64,000 nt of DNA from Moraxella osloensis (GTDB lineage Bacteria; Pseudomonadota; Gammaproteobacteria; Pseudomonadales; Moraxellaceae). Positions 1-9,507 of this stretch are shown in pieces. The position numbers and the translations under genes were made by a program. Where the stretch lies: NCBI RefSeq assembly GCF_001553955.1, contig NZ_CP014234.1, positions 1,674,001 to 1,738,000 on the forward strand, given 5' to 3'. Below the pieces are notes generated by a model. It did no database searches and was not told the origin of the DNA. It saw only the letters and a program-made list of their open reading frames with translations. The stretch's first letter is position 1. Every line of letters begins with the position of its first letter.

Positions 1-980
1 TAAATTCAGGGATTCAAACGCTAAAGAATCTTAGTGGGCGTAGCAGTATTAGTCAAAACTTATTTTTTCGTGAGTTTGATAAGGTTGCTCAATTAAGTGA
101 CGATCAAAAAAGTATTAGCTACTTAAGCCAATTTGACATTCAAAATGAATATGAGGAAGGGACACCTTGTTACGAGCCACTGACTAATTTGATATTAATG
201 TGCTTATCTGCCATGGGTGTTATCAAAGAGAACTGTTTTAGTTTGCAGCCAAATATTGGTAAAGAGTTTGCAAGCTTAATTACCTTTGATGAAAAAGTAA
301 CCATAAAAAATCTCGTTAGGATAGATCCACTTGGCAAGATATTTTTTTGGTTAGCCAATGAAAATTTTTCACAATATCTTATGAAAGGTATCCCAAATAA
401 TGATTATATCGCAAACTTAAAACGCTTTGATGAAAAGTCTTTTCAAGATCTTAAAAAAGTTAATCAAGTGGCATATGGCAAACGTGGTGACCCATTGATT
501 AACTATTTTATCAATGAGACAACGCGCCGCACGTCATTATTTATGAATAACTATCAAGATGCCATGGTCAGCGATGGCAATGTAAAAGTTACCCCAGATA
601 TGATATTGACCCAACTTGATAATTTAACACCATTACAATTTGAATGGTTTTGCGTGAAATTGGTAGAGCGTTCACTAGAGAATGAAAGTCCAGAAAGTAA
701 CTTAAGTTCGCACCATACAGGAAAAGCCAATGACGGCGGTATTGACGGTATGATTACTCAAATATTTTCTAATGAAGAACGGCATACGTACTATATTCAA
801 GCAAAACTTTACTCCCAAGGTAATAATATTTCAAATCGCGAATTAAGAAACTTTGTGGGCGGCTATCCACCGCAGAAAGACAGCCATCATGGTATTTTTA
901 TTACCACAACTAGCTTTACCAAACCCGCGCTCGATTATTTTGAAAACCTTGAGTCGCATATAGTTAAAACTGTAATATAA
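1..980 (+). pseudogene. Mrr-type restriction endonuclease fusion, 5' part (incomplete at window edge, broken by IS630)
   Basis: The frame is open from base 3 with no start codon before 189, so the gene begins upstream of the window. The last ~110 residues form an Mrr-like nuclease domain: a conserved FEWFCVKLVERSL helix, then GGIDG and later QAK, matching the D...QxK catalytic core of type IV (Mrr) restriction enzymes. The ~210 visible residues before it match no domain I recognise. The frame runs into an IS630 element at 961, which adds six foreign residues (IVKTVI) and a stop at 978-980. The lost 43 C-terminal codons lie beyond the element at 1941-2071. The catalytic residues survive, so a shortened protein might still fold, but loss of the conserved C-terminal strand makes activity doubtful. 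The DNA is AT-rich, as expected of an acquired defence gene. Confidence 0.8.
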
Positions 981-1004
981 TAAGCATTTTAAACCAATAC
1001 CACC

Positions 1005-1385
1005 ATGCCCAAAATATACAACCAAGACTTACGAGACAGAGCCGTCAACCACTGGCAAAAGACAGGCAACAAAAGCAAAACAGCTAGGTTGTTTGAAATC
1101 AACCGCAACACCCTTGATGACTGGATAAAGCTCTATCAAGAACAAGGGAATACCAAGCCAAAACCCTTTGCACCTGTTGGCGTAAAACACATTATCACTG
1201 ACCTAGTCGCCTTTGAGGACTATGTTAAATCACAAGAATTTGACACCGCAAAACAGCTTAGAGAACAATACTTAAAAGACCATCCCGATGTTGGTATTTC
1301 CTATAACGCCTTTTTACAAACCTTACGTCGAATCAAATGGAGTTTTAAAAAAAGACCCCGCTGTTTAAGCAAGCCGACCCCATAA
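1005..1385 (+). CDS. IS630 transposase, N-terminal part (orfA, helix-turn-helix)
   Basis: This is the DNA-binding half of an IS630-type transposase, 126 residues. It starts MPKIYNQDLRDRAV, followed by helix-turn-helix segments (KSKTARLFEINRNTLDDWIKLY) and a linker. The family motif continues in the -1 frame: after the lysine run at 1347-1353 (seven A) the other frame reads TPLFKQADP, the sequence expected in an intact IS630 transposase. The full enzyme therefore probably arises by -1 slippage on the A7 run. Alternatively the copy has decayed by an indel. In this frame translation ends at 1385 with a short non-homologous tail. Confidence 0.85.
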   Translation: MPKIYNQDLRDRAVNHWQKTGNKSKTARLFEINRNTLDDWIKLYQEQGNTKPKPFAPVGVKHIITDLVAFEDYVKSQEFDTAKQLREQYLKDHPDVGISYNAFLQTLRRIKWSFKKRPRCLSKPTP

Positions 1386-1405
1386 AGCAAATTGGGTTTA
1401 CACTG

Positions 1406-1924
1406 ATGCTAGGTTTACTGCTTTTAACCTTAAGTATCACGGCTGACAACATACTGTTTATGGATGAAACAGGATTTTATCAAAGGCAATATTACACCCG
1501 CAGTTGGTCGCCTATTGGCAAGCCTTGTTATGCCAAAATCGATGCCAATAAAGGCAAACGCTTAAACTTAATAGGGGCGATGCGATTAAATGACTTTAAA
1601 CTCATCGCACCTGTTACCTTTGAAGGTGGTTGTAAACGAGTGACGGTTGAAAATTGGCTACACACGTTGGGGCAATCTTTGCCAAAAGATGATAAGGGAA
1701 ATTATCCAAAACGTGTATTGGTGTTGGATAATGCCAGATTTCATCATGGTGGCGATTTAAAGCAAATTGCGGAACTTTATAATATTGAACTGACGTACTT
1801 ACCGCCTTATTCACCTGAACTCAATCCAATTGAGCAGTTGTGGGCAGTCATCAAGCAAAAGGTTCGTTTAACGCTAAGCAAGTTTGATACGCTTAAGGAT
1901 TGTGTTGAAAGTTGCTTGGTATAA
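1406..1924 (+). CDS. IS630 transposase, C-terminal DDE part (orfB)
   Basis: This is the catalytic half of the IS630 transposase, 172 residues from the first usable start. The DDE triad is visible: the first Asp in FMDETGFY, the second in VLDNARFHHGG, and the Glu in LPPYSPELNPIEQLW, all in their usual contexts. It lies in the -1 frame relative to the upstream half, so it is probably expressed as a fusion through frameshifting at 1347-1353. Its stop codon lies at the inner edge of the right terminal repeat. All catalytic residues are present, so the element may still be active. Confidence 0.88.
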   Translation: MLGLLLLTLSITADNILFMDETGFYQRQYYTRSWSPIGKPCYAKIDANKGKRLNLIGAMRLNDFKLIAPVTFEGGCKRVTVENWLHTLGQSLPKDDKGNYPKRVLVLDNARFHHGGDLKQIAELYNIELTYLPPYSPELNPIEQLWAVIKQKVRLTLSKFDTLKDCVESCLV

Positions 1925-1938
1925 TTCGGTTTTAACTA

Positions 1939-2071
1939 TAGTTTAATCTTGATTGACCAAATGGCACTAATTGAGCTGATGATGGAGCATGAAGTGGGGT
2001 TAAAGCAAGTAGATTCTAAGCCAAAGCTTGTACTGGACAATGATTTTTTTGAAAAAATTAAGCGGTATTAA
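1939..2071 (+). pseudogene. Mrr-type endonuclease, severed 3' end
   Basis: These 43 codons continue the gene broken at 960. Joining base 960 to 1941 gives SLILIDQMALIELMMEHEVG and then VLDNDFFEKIKRY and a stop at 2069-2071. This matches the conserved LIDG..LA.LM.....VGV ending of Mrr-family nucleases. It has no start codon of its own and is presumably untranslated. It shows the insertion was recent, because the frame carries no further damage. Confidence 0.85.
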
Positions 2072-2104
2072 AAAAATAAGGTAGATTAACTACCCTATTT
2101 TTTA
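2072..2104 (-). terminator. Rho-independent terminator of thiC
   Basis: A hairpin with a stem of about nine pairs (arms near 2076-2084 and 2090-2098, one G-U pair) is followed on the minus strand by a long T run. It lies just after the thiC stop. A-rich and T-rich flanks on both sides mean it could also stop transcripts coming from the Mrr-like gene. Confidence 0.7.
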
Positions 2105-2113
2105 CCAAAAAAT

Positions 2114-4144
<2,031 letters not shown>

Positions 4145-4249
4145 TTATGTTATGAAGTGATGGTTTGCTGGACTCGGGCGAAGATAGGTGAGTGTGACTG
4201 TTTCTAAAAAAACTGATTCTAGAAAAATATTGGTCTAACTAACCTAATA

Positions 4250-4338
4250 GACGACTTCCCTACAACGGTATTAACCGTGTCAGGTTCGACGGGTATGTCT
4301 CAGCCGTTGGTATGTCACCCAACTGCACCCCGAGTCAA
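4250..4338 (-). promoter_or_regulatory. TPP riboswitch (THI box) upstream of thiC
   Basis: Read on the minus strand, this leader contains the conserved THI-box blocks in order: GGGGTGC, GGCTGAGA, ACCCG, AACCTGA, GGTTAATACCG and AGGGAAG. It lies about 120 bases upstream of the thiC start, the expected place. On binding thiamine pyrophosphate it should repress thiC, probably by occluding translation, since no strong terminator is evident between it and the gene. Confidence 0.95.
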
Positions 4339-4488
4339 TACCTCCATATTAACAAAAACTCACAGGTTTACCTAATAGATTTTTAGCCATTTTGTGACGA
4401 TGATTTACTCAACTAAATTACTGATTTTTTTGACAACTATCGGTATGATAGAGGCTCCTTGGTTGTTGAAAATGTTGTAATTATTGAT

Positions 4489-5844
4489 ATGGAATGTATC
4501 GGTTTGTGGAATCGTAAAGCGACTGGCGCCCGATGGCGGTTAGGGGCGATGGCAGTGTCATTGATAGGGTCGATGTCCCTCAGTCCAGCCGTGATGGCAA
4601 AGGATTTGTGGGAATTGTATAGTGCAGCCCAGCGCACCAACGGCAATTGGGCAGGGCAGCAATATGACTATTTGGCAACGCAAAAAAATGTGCAGCTAGC
4701 GTTTGGCGATATGCTGCCGCAAGTGGGACTACAAGGCAGTGTCAAACATAACCAGTTTTATCCCAAAGATGATAACATCCCAGACACGGGCAATAGCGTA
4801 AGCCAAATTGGTATCGGACTGCGCCAAGCCTTGTTTCGTGCTGATAAATGGGCAAATTATGAAAAAGCCGTGCTCGCCAGTCAAGCCAATGACATCCAGC
4901 TATTACAGCAGCACCAACAACTCATCGAGCAAATCAGCAAAGCCTATCTCAATGTATTGCGCGCCGAAGCGATGACAGATAGCCTTAATGCCGAGTTCAC
5001 CGCACTCAAAGCACAAAATGACATGATGCAAGCGAGGCTCGCGCAAGGGGTAGCGGCGCGGGTAGATACCGAAGAGAGCCGTGCAAGGCTTGAAAGCGTC
5101 AGCGCCTCTATTGCCAATAATGATGTGGCAATCGTAAATGCCAAACAGCAGTTATCACTGCTTACCGGTCAACCAATCAATCAGCTTGACAGTATCAAAT
5201 TACCGCCTGATTTGAATCTTGTGGCAAGTCAAAGTATCGACAACTGGATGCAGCAGTCACAAAATAATAATCTCGATATTCAGCTAGCACAAACCCAAGT
5301 GGCGATTGCTAACAAACAAGTCGATTATCTCAAAGCCAATATCTACCCCCGTGTCGATTTGGTAGGCAATGTGGGTTGGCAAGACTATAGCCATAATAAC
5401 CAAAGCGCTATTGATGGCACCAATTATAGCTTTGGGGTGGAAGTGGATTTCCCGTTTTATACCGGTGGGCGGACGCGGGCAGGCGTAGAGCAAGGCACTC
5501 TTCAAGCGCAAGCGGCAAAAAGTCGCCTCGCCTATGTGTACCAAGCCGCGATGACTCAGACTAGCCAAGCGTATCTAAATTTGGTCGCACAGCGTGCCAC
5601 AATTAAAGCCCAGCAAACTGCCGTGGAAGCCAATCGCCGCGTCGCCCAAGCGTCAAAAACAGGCTATGACTTGGGGGTGCGCTCGATGGTAGATACACTA
5701 CTGGCAGAGCGTCAATATCATGTTGCCAAACGCGATTTGATTAATGCGTATTTTGATTATTTAAATGCCTACATTGACCTACAAAAAGCTGCGGGCAATC
5801 TGACCGATGACACGGTCAAAGTGCTAGATAATCAGCTGATATAA
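4489..5844 (+). CDS. tolC: TolC-family outer membrane channel protein
   Basis: Trimeric outer membrane channel and periplasmic tunnel used by type I secretion and tripartite efflux pumps. About 451 residues from ATG 4489. A TTG at 4459 with an AGAGG just before it is an alternative start. A signal peptide is visible (basic stretch, hydrophobic AVSLIGSMSLSPAVMA, cleavage before KDLWELY). The body shows the two-fold TolC/OEP repeat of long alpha-helical segments rich in Ala and Gln, with NNDVAIVNAKQQLSLLTGQ in the first half and YQAAMTQTSQAYLNLVAQRA in the second. No inner-membrane pump genes are adjacent, so it may serve several systems. Confidence 0.9.
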   Translation: MECIGLWNRKATGARWRLGAMAVSLIGSMSLSPAVMAKDLWELYSAAQRTNGNWAGQQYDYLATQKNVQLAFGDMLPQVGLQGSVKHNQFYPKDDNIPDTGNSVSQIGIGLRQALFRADKWANYEKAVLASQANDIQLLQQHQQLIEQISKAYLNVLRAEAMTDSLNAEFTALKAQNDMMQARLAQGVAARVDTEESRARLESVSASIANNDVAIVNAKQQLSLLTGQPINQLDSIKLPPDLNLVASQSIDNWMQQSQNNNLDIQLAQTQVAIANKQVDYLKANIYPRVDLVGNVGWQDYSHNNQSAIDGTNYSFGVEVDFPFYTGGRTRAGVEQGTLQAQAAKSRLAYVYQAAMTQTSQAYLNLVAQRATIKAQQTAVEANRRVAQASKTGYDLGVRSMVDTLLAERQYHVAKRDLINAYFDYLNAYIDLQKAAGNLTDDTVKVLDNQLI

Positions 5845-5925
5845 TGCTCTTTTTTGGCAAAATTTTGAGCTGAAAAACCCCACCAATCGGCAGGGTTAAT
5901 TTGCGTAGTACAGTTAAACAGATGA

Positions 5926-6930
5926 CTATTTGACTTTAGTCCACTCTTTACGAACAGCGGCTTTAGTGGCTGCTGGTAGTGGTACGTAGTCAAGAGAAGT
6001 AGCCATTGCGTCACCATTGTTGAATGACCAATCAAAGAATTTTAACACTTCTTTCGCTTTAGCACCGCCAGCACGTGGTACAAGGATGAACGTCGCTGCA
6101 GAGATTGGCCATGCGTTGGCTGCTGGCATGTTGGTGATGGTTACTGCAAAACCTGGGTATTTTGCCCAGTCGATGTTTGACGCTGCAGCAAAGGTTGTGT
6201 TGTCTGGCATCACAAATTTACCGGCGCGGTTTTGAAGTTGGGTATAAGCTAAACGGTTTTGTTTTGCATAAGCGTACTCAACATAGCCGATTGAGTTGGC
6301 AACACGTTGTACATTACTTGATACGCCTTCGTTACCTTTACCACCCACGCTTGCTGCAGCATTGGGCCATTTAACGGTTTTGTCTGCGCCTACTTTTGAT
6401 TTCCAATCGCTTGATACTTGGCTTAAGTAAGTTGTAAAGACGTGCGTGGTACCTGAACCGTCTGAACGGTTAACCGTGGTGATTTTAGCAGAGGGTAGGG
6501 CAACGCCTGGGTTTAATGCTTGGATACGTGCATCGTTCCAAGTAGTGATTTTGCCCATATAGATATCAGCAAGGACTGGACCAGATAGTTTTAATTGACC
6601 TGGTTTGACGCCAGCGATGTTAACCACAGGTACAACACCACCAATGACTGTGGGGAATTGGATTAAGCCGCTGGCATTTAGCTCTGCTGGGCTCATTGGC
6701 GCATCAGTGGCACCAAAATCAACCGTTTTTGCTTGGATTTGTTTGATACCGCCAGAAGAACCGATACCTTGGTAGTTTACTTGGTTGCCTGTTGCTTTTT
6801 GATACGCGCCTGCCCATTTTGAGTAAACAGGTTGTGGGAAGGTTGCACCAGCGCCTGTGATGTTGACAGCATTGGCTTGTACGCCTACAGCAGCGAATGC
6901 CACACTGACGATTAAATGTGATAGTTTCAT
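5926..6930 (-). CDS. pstS: Phosphate ABC transporter substrate-binding protein PstS
   Basis: Periplasmic high-affinity phosphate-binding protein that feeds the PstCAB transporter. From the ATG at 6930, which has an AAGGAA ribosome site, the protein has 334 residues. It has a signal peptide ending ...GVQANA before VNITGAGATFPQPVYSKWA, the characteristic PstS amino terminus. Phosphate-loop motifs IGSSGG and NRSDGSGTTHVFTTYL are present. A longer frame to 7026 adds 32 residues with no signal character, so I reject that start. The pstCAB genes are not in the window. phoU is divergent, 345 bp away, so phosphate control genes are split here. Confidence 0.97.
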   Translation of the reverse strand: MKLSHLIVSVAFAAVGVQANAVNITGAGATFPQPVYSKWAGAYQKATGNQVNYQGIGSSGGIKQIQAKTVDFGATDAPMSPAELNASGLIQFPTVIGGVVPVVNIAGVKPGQLKLSGPVLADIYMGKITTWNDARIQALNPGVALPSAKITTVNRSDGSGTTHVFTTYLSQVSSDWKSKVGADKTVKWPNAAASVGGKGNEGVSSNVQRVANSIGYVEYAYAKQNRLAYTQLQNRAGKFVMPDNTTFAAASNIDWAKYPGFAVTITNMPAANAWPISAATFILVPRAGGAKAKEVLKFFDWSFNNGDAMATSLDYVPLPAATKAAVRKEWTKVK

Positions 6931-7275
6931 AATGATTCCTTGATGGACAAATGAGATGATTGTCAGGGAAGATGGTAACTTAGCTTGGGAGTCGCCAACC
7001 AATATGTCGCGTTTTAAATCACCCAAAGCTGAAAAATTGTTGCCATGTTAATGTAACAAAATGTCAAATCTATTACGGTTATGTTAAAGTTTGATGACAT
7101 TGAAATGTTTGTTAGGTTTTTTGCTCGGTTTATATGATGCAATATCAGCGAATAGGCGCGCTATTTTTCATCATTTTGTCGCAATTTTTAGTTATAGTAG
7201 GTTTTCTTTAACGTCTTTTTTAATCACAATTTTGCACAGTCCATGAGTCACAATCCATGAGTTAGGAAGGGAAAT
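6931..7275. promoter_or_regulatory. Intergenic control region between pstS and phoU
   Basis: This 345-bp AT-rich gap separates two divergent phosphate genes and must hold both promoters. At 7045-7070 there are spaced TGTTA/TGTAAC/TGTCAA motifs resembling the repeats of a Pho box. Their spacing is 10 rather than the canonical 11 bases, so PhoB binding here is only a suggestion. An AGGAAGGGA ribosome site precedes phoU. Confidence 0.4.
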
Positions 7276-8046
7276 ATGAATTTAATTGGTGAGCATTTAT
7301 CAAAAAGTTATGACCAAGATTTACAAAACTTGGTGAATTTGTTTTTAAAAATGGGTGGCATGGCAGAAGCCAATCTCACCAAAGCAATTGAATCTTTGGT
7401 AAAAAGTGATGTGGCGCTTGCCGAAGATGTCATTGATGGTGACAAAGAAATCAACTTTACTGAGCAGCAGCTTGATGATTCGGTGGTCAAAGTATTGGCA
7501 CGTCGTCAACCTGCTGCTACCGACTTACGCCTAATCATGGCAGTGAGCAAATGCAGTGCTGACATTGAGCGTATTGGTGATGAAGCCAAAAAAATCGCCA
7601 AGATGGCGCGCCGTGCCACCCGTGAAGGTCAATCACCGATTGGGTATCATGAAGCGCATCAAATGGGTAATTTTGTGCAGATAATGCTAAAAAATGCGCT
7701 AGAAGCTTTTGCCAAGTTTGATGCAACAGGCGCTTACCAAGTGATAGAGCAGGATAGTGAAATTGATGCGATGTACAAATCCGCGTCACGCGCGATGATG
7801 ACCTACATCATGGAAGATGGTCGCTATGTAGCAAAAGTCATTGATATTTTATGGGTGCTGCGTTCGATAGAGCGTGTTGGTGCGCATGCGCGTAATATCG
7901 CTGAGCAATTGATTTTTTGTATTACCGGTGAAGATGTGCGTTATCAAAAACTGGGTGCCAAAAAGGACAGCGCGCTGAATCCCGAAGCTAGCAATGAAAT
8001 CGCTGATGCCTCACTAGATTATCAACCGAGTAATGGCGAAAACTAA
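7276..8046 (+). CDS. phoU: Phosphate signalling protein PhoU
   Basis: Cytoplasmic negative regulator that links the Pst transporter to the PhoR/PhoB two-component system. The protein has 256 residues with two PhoU repeats, each a three-helix bundle. The metal-binding motifs E..D...R.(I)ERIGD (SADIERIGDEAKKIA, about residues 93-107) and the second-half counterpart SIERVGAHARNIAE are present. The C-terminus is slightly extended and polar. It starts just after a purine-rich ribosome site. It stands alone, divergent from pstS. Confidence 0.96.
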   Translation: MNLIGEHLSKSYDQDLQNLVNLFLKMGGMAEANLTKAIESLVKSDVALAEDVIDGDKEINFTEQQLDDSVVKVLARRQPAATDLRLIMAVSKCSADIERIGDEAKKIAKMARRATREGQSPIGYHEAHQMGNFVQIMLKNALEAFAKFDATGAYQVIEQDSEIDAMYKSASRAMMTYIMEDGRYVAKVIDILWVLRSIERVGAHARNIAEQLIFCITGEDVRYQKLGAKKDSALNPEASNEIADASLDYQPSNGEN

Positions 8047-8186
8047 CGTTTTTTAGTCAAACCTGCTCTTAGGCGGAATTGGTTGTCAGGGTTAGGTTAT
8101 TTTAATGGACGGTTGCATGGTATTTTTAAGTGATTCTGCTACACTGTAGCCTATTAATTTTTGGTGAAAAAACGATAGGAAACACC

Positions 8187-8921
8187 ATGTCTAGCGAATC
8201 ACTTAATAGCCCAATCCCCCCATCCACTGGGGAAAATATCACCCAAAAATCGTTACTTATTTTTGACTTGGACGGTACGTTGATTGATAGCGTGCCAGAT
8301 TTGGCTGACGCCGTCAATGCGATGTTAACCGCGCTTGGCAAAGCCAACTTTAGCGAAGATGTCATCCGCAACTGGGTGGGCAATGGCGGCAAAGTATTGG
8401 TGCAACGTGCCTTATCAGGCTCACAAACCATTGACCCCAATCTCACGGAAGATGATACCAATCAGGCGCTTGCTCTATTCTTTGACTACTACCATCAAAA
8501 CACCTGTGTCAGAACCCAGCCCTATGCAGGGGTGGGCGAAGGGTTGCGTCAGCTTAAAGAGCAAGGCTATACCCTCGCTATTGCCACCAATAAACCCATT
8601 GATTTTGTTCCTGCGATTGTCGAAAAATTGGGTTGGCAAGCCCTTTTTGCCTATATTTTGGGTGGCGATAGTTTGCCTGCCAAAAAACCTGACCCGATGC
8701 CGCTACTGCACGTCTGTGACAAACTGGGCTTTAGCATCGCTCAAAGCTATATGATTGGTGATTCCAAAAACGATATTTTGGCAGGGCAAAACGCGGGCAT
8801 GGATACGCTTGGGTTGTCGTATGGCTATAATTATGGGCAGGATATTCGCGATTATCATCCGACCCAAACCTTTGATGACTTTGCCACGCTGACCGAGTTT
8901 TTGAGTCATGCACGAGTTTAA
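8187..8921 (+). CDS. gph: Phosphoglycolate phosphatase (HAD superfamily)
   Basis: HAD-IA hydrolase that removes phosphate from 2-phosphoglycolate, a product of oxidative DNA repair. From the ATG at 8187, preceded by AGGAAA, it has 244 residues. Motif I is FDLDGTLIDS near residue 25, with nucleophile and acid/base Asp. Motif II is the Thr in AIATNK, and motifs III/IV are KKPDP and MIGDSKNDILAG. A second HAD protein at 52857 is the likelier MupP, so this one is the better Gph candidate. Its end overlaps the next gene by 14 bases, suggesting translational coupling. Confidence 0.88.
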   Translation: MSSESLNSPIPPSTGENITQKSLLIFDLDGTLIDSVPDLADAVNAMLTALGKANFSEDVIRNWVGNGGKVLVQRALSGSQTIDPNLTEDDTNQALALFFDYYHQNTCVRTQPYAGVGEGLRQLKEQGYTLAIATNKPIDFVPAIVEKLGWQALFAYILGGDSLPAKKPDPMPLLHVCDKLGFSIAQSYMIGDSKNDILAGQNAGMDTLGLSYGYNYGQDIRDYHPTQTFDDFATLTEFLSHARV

Positions 8922-9468
8922 CTATCATCTCAACTTTGACACGCTGAATTTTCGCGAGCATCCAGCGTTGTATCGGGTGGGGCGCGGTGAGCAAGGGGTG
9001 TTATTGGTAGAGCCATATAAATCCGAGATTTTGCCGCATTGGCGATTTGCTACGCCAGAACTTGCGCGTGAGAGCGGCGATACCATCTATGCGATGTTTT
9101 TGGACTACCTTGCTCAAGGGGATTTTGTCGGTGCTGATATGGCGCGTAAATTTATCCAAATGGGTTATACGCGCTCGCGTCGTTATGCCAATCACAAAGG
9201 GGGTAAAAAATATGACGGCGCTGTCCCTGACGCTAAAAAAGGACAAAGTGGCGCGCATGGGCGTGAGCAATTGCCGCAGCAATCACAACAGCTTGAATCC
9301 GCGCAAATCAAAGCCCAATCCGCGCAAATTTTTAAGCAAAAATGGGATGAATGCCGCGCCAATGCGGATTATAAAGCGCTAAAAAAACAGTTTGAAGCCA
9401 AATACGTCAACGACACCCAATACGATAACCTGCCGCCCACATTTTTTCGCGAGCATCCGTTTTTATAG
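8908..9468 (+). CDS. DUF4385 family protein
   Basis: A 186-residue soluble protein of unknown function. It has the highly conserved DUF4385 features: an amino-terminal FNYHLNFDTLNFREHP-like segment, then YRVGRGEQGVLLVEPYKSEI, LPHWRF and ARKFIQMGYTRSRRYANHKG. There is no signal peptide or membrane segment. A Gln/Ser-rich insertion around residues 105-125 looks like a loop. It overlaps the end of gph and is probably co-transcribed with it. No function can be deduced from the sequence. Confidence 0.8.
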   Translation: MHEFNYHLNFDTLNFREHPALYRVGRGEQGVLLVEPYKSEILPHWRFATPELARESGDTIYAMFLDYLAQGDFVGADMARKFIQMGYTRSRRYANHKGGKKYDGAVPDAKKGQSGAHGREQLPQQSQQLESAQIKAQSAQIFKQKWDECRANADYKALKKQFEAKYVNDTQYDNLPPTFFREHPFL

Positions 9469-9507
9469 GTTGGCTGTATCTTGCTGTATGGTGAGTTAGC
9501 ACGAAAA

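Larger units (their letters stand above)
961..1938 (+). mobile_element. IS630-family insertion sequence (978 bp)
   Basis: The element is bounded by imperfect inverted repeats. The left end from 961 and the reverse complement of the right end from 1938 share TAGTTAAAAC and match at about 20 of 25 positions. It is flanked by TA at 959-960 and 1939-1940, the TA target duplication typical of the IS630/Tc1/mariner superfamily. Inside are two overlapping-phase transposase frames. Deleting the element plus one TA joins the two parts of the Mrr-like gene in frame, which independently fixes the boundaries. Confidence 0.9.

Noticed and set aside
6958-7026. Longer start for PstS at 7026
   Set aside because: It places 32 polar residues before the signal peptide and lacks the ribosome site seen before ATG 6930.
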